From contig NZ_SKBP01000002.1 in assembly GCF_004634195.1 (NCBI RefSeq), positions 310,001 to 374,000 of the forward strand: a stretch of 64,000 nucleotides of DNA. The letters are read 5' to 3'. The notes beneath the pieces are model-generated. The model was not told where the DNA came from. It searched no databases and was given only the letters and a program-made list of their open reading frames with translations. This DNA comes from Flavobacterium salilacus subsp. salilacus. GTDB lineage: Bacteria; Bacteroidota; Bacteroidia; Flavobacteriales; Flavobacteriaceae. How positions within the stretch are numbered: the first letter of the stretch is position 1; the number at the start of each line of letters is the position of its first letter. Made by a program: the position numbers and the translations under genes. Below, one piece after another: positions 63,145 through 64,000 of the stretch.

Positions 63145-64000
63145 CTAACGCACCATAGAAAAATGCCCTTTGTGTACACGCCCGTCTTGGCGGGTAACTA
63201 CAAACCAGTAATCAGTAGATGGCAGCCTGTTTCCGTTATAAGTACCATCCCAGCCATTACTCTGCGCATCAAAACCGGTAATAAGTTTACCATACCTGTC
63301 ATATACAAAAACATACAATTCAGGCTCAAAAGAAGAGAATGGTATTCGCCACGTTTCATTTATACCATCGCCATTGGGTGTAAAAAATTTAGGATAATTT
63401 AAAAGCACGACCTCTTCTTCCACCACTCCGCACCCATTAATATCCTGAATATACACAGTATATAAACCCGCTTCGAGACCTGTAAAAATATTTTCGTTTT
63501 GGTAGATGATCCCATCAAGAGAGTACTCATAATTTCCGTTGCCTGTTGCAGATACAATAATTGCATTATTATCATACGTCCAGTCCTCTGTTTCAATACC
63601 AACTGTTGCTGCCGGCGCTGACAATTCTACCACAATATCGCCACTCGCATCACATAAACCATCCATAACAGTAACAGTATAAATACCGGCTTCATCTACA
63701 GTAATAGAGGGCGAAGTTTGCCCTGTTGACCATAAATAACTATCATATCCGTTTCCTGCAAATAGTGTTACGGTGCTGTCATCGCATATATAATAGGACT
63801 CCTGCAATTGCAATACAGGATTTTCATTAAGTAATAATTGAAATGAAACAACATCATAACAAATCGAAATATAGCTATGAATAAGGCGGGCATAAATAGT
63901 AGTTACAGGCTGGGTTGCTATGTATAAGTCATCCAAAGGGTTAGTTCCCGCATTGGCATCAGCCTGAGAGATATGGTATGTAAGTATGTACAAATCCTCG
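63145..64000 (-). CDS. type B type IX cargo protein, C-terminal part (cut by window edge)
   Basis: The frame is open to the right edge with no start codon needed (codons before 63993 read Glu-Asp), so about 285 C-terminal residues are visible. They contain a Cys-bearing Ig-like module (GNGYDSYLWSTGQTSPSITV, EAGIYTVTVMDGLCD), a SprB-like repeat (GNYEYSLDGIIYQNENIFTG) and the gliding-type C-terminal domain (FFTPNGDGINETWRIP, LYVFVYDRYGKLITGF, PSTDYWFVVTRQDG). Export by type IX secretion is expected. Function of the missing part is unknown. Confidence 0.85.
   Translation of the reverse strand, partial: EDLYILTYHISQADANAGTNPLDDLYIATQPVTTIYARLIHSYISICYDVVSFQLLLNENPVLQLQESYYICDDSTVTLFAGNGYDSYLWSTGQTSPSITVDEAGIYTVTVMDGLCDASGDIVVELSAPAATVGIETEDWTYDNNAIIVSATGNGNYEYSLDGIIYQNENIFTGLEAGLYTVYIQDINGCGVVEEEVVLLNYPKFFTPNGDGINETWRIPFSSFEPELYVFVYDRYGKLITGFDAQSNGWDGTYNGNRLPSTDYWFVVTRQDGRVHKGHFSMVR

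Noticed and set aside
1..64000. CRISPR array, prophage, insertion sequence, rRNA
   Set aside because: Looked for regularly spaced repeats, transposase or integrase motifs and rRNA core sequences; none seen.

Overview
The window looks like chromosome of a Bacteroidota bacterium, most likely a Flavobacteriaceae member close to Flavobacterium. The evidence is low GC, promoters of the TTG-N(17-23)-TAnnTTTG type, few Shine-Dalgarno sequences, type IX secretion and gliding genes (porU, porV, gldJ), several cargo proteins with type A or type B type IX sorting domains, GSCFA and DUF5686-like proteins, and many TAATG gene overlaps. No phage, insertion sequence or CRISPR array was seen. One intact tRNA gene (Val, anticodon TAC) is present.

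Layout. 1-4065: start of a DUF5686-type outer-membrane protein, then a minus-strand operon M23 peptidase - MerR - LemA - two TPM-domain proteins. 4231-8787: alaS, a lipoprotein and a GSCFA protein. 8853-11804: a GbsR/MarR-like regulator followed by a tight membrane/redox operon (small membrane protein, DCC thiol oxidoreductase, membrane protein, TIGR01777 epimerase). 11807-21875: UbiA-like protein, gcvP, truncated hemoglobin, FabH-like ketosynthase, polysaccharide flippase, methyltransferase, glycosyltransferase and an Mla-type ABC transporter. 21890-29170: a giant secreted adhesin-like protein, then manC, SprT-like, SDR and M28 peptidase. 29274-39676: pdhA-pdhC; cdd-porV-porU; and divergent gldJ, the conserved type IX secretion/gliding locus. 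39738-46626: murF, APC permease, NmrA-like protein with AraC regulator, RluA-type pseudouridine synthase. 46681-51264: a large lipoprotein, a PAS-LuxR regulator and a secreted nuclease-like protein. 51265-53064: an orphan gene between a possible tRNA relic and tRNA-Val. 53159-64000: folC, a Glu/Leu dehydrogenase, a TPR histidine kinase with a small lipoprotein and two response regulators, anmK, an acyl-CoA dehydrogenase, a degenerate receiver-like protein, an XRE regulator, and the C-terminus of another type IX cargo protein.

Most genes are housekeeping or standard flavobacterial genes. The observations most worth a second look are regulatory. A 17-bp exact repeat lies before the GbsR-like gene and again before the operon behind it. 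The histidine kinase starts at a TTG at the foot of a perfect 19-bp inverted repeat that has no U-tract. One response regulator has Glu in place of the phospho-acceptor Asp. Terminators abut the start codons of both Mur-ligase-family genes (murF and folC). An orphan gene sits in a tRNA-flanked islet. I found no clear new multi-gene defence or metabolic system; the best candidates for undescribed functions are the 8853-11804 operon and the 51607-52833 orphan.
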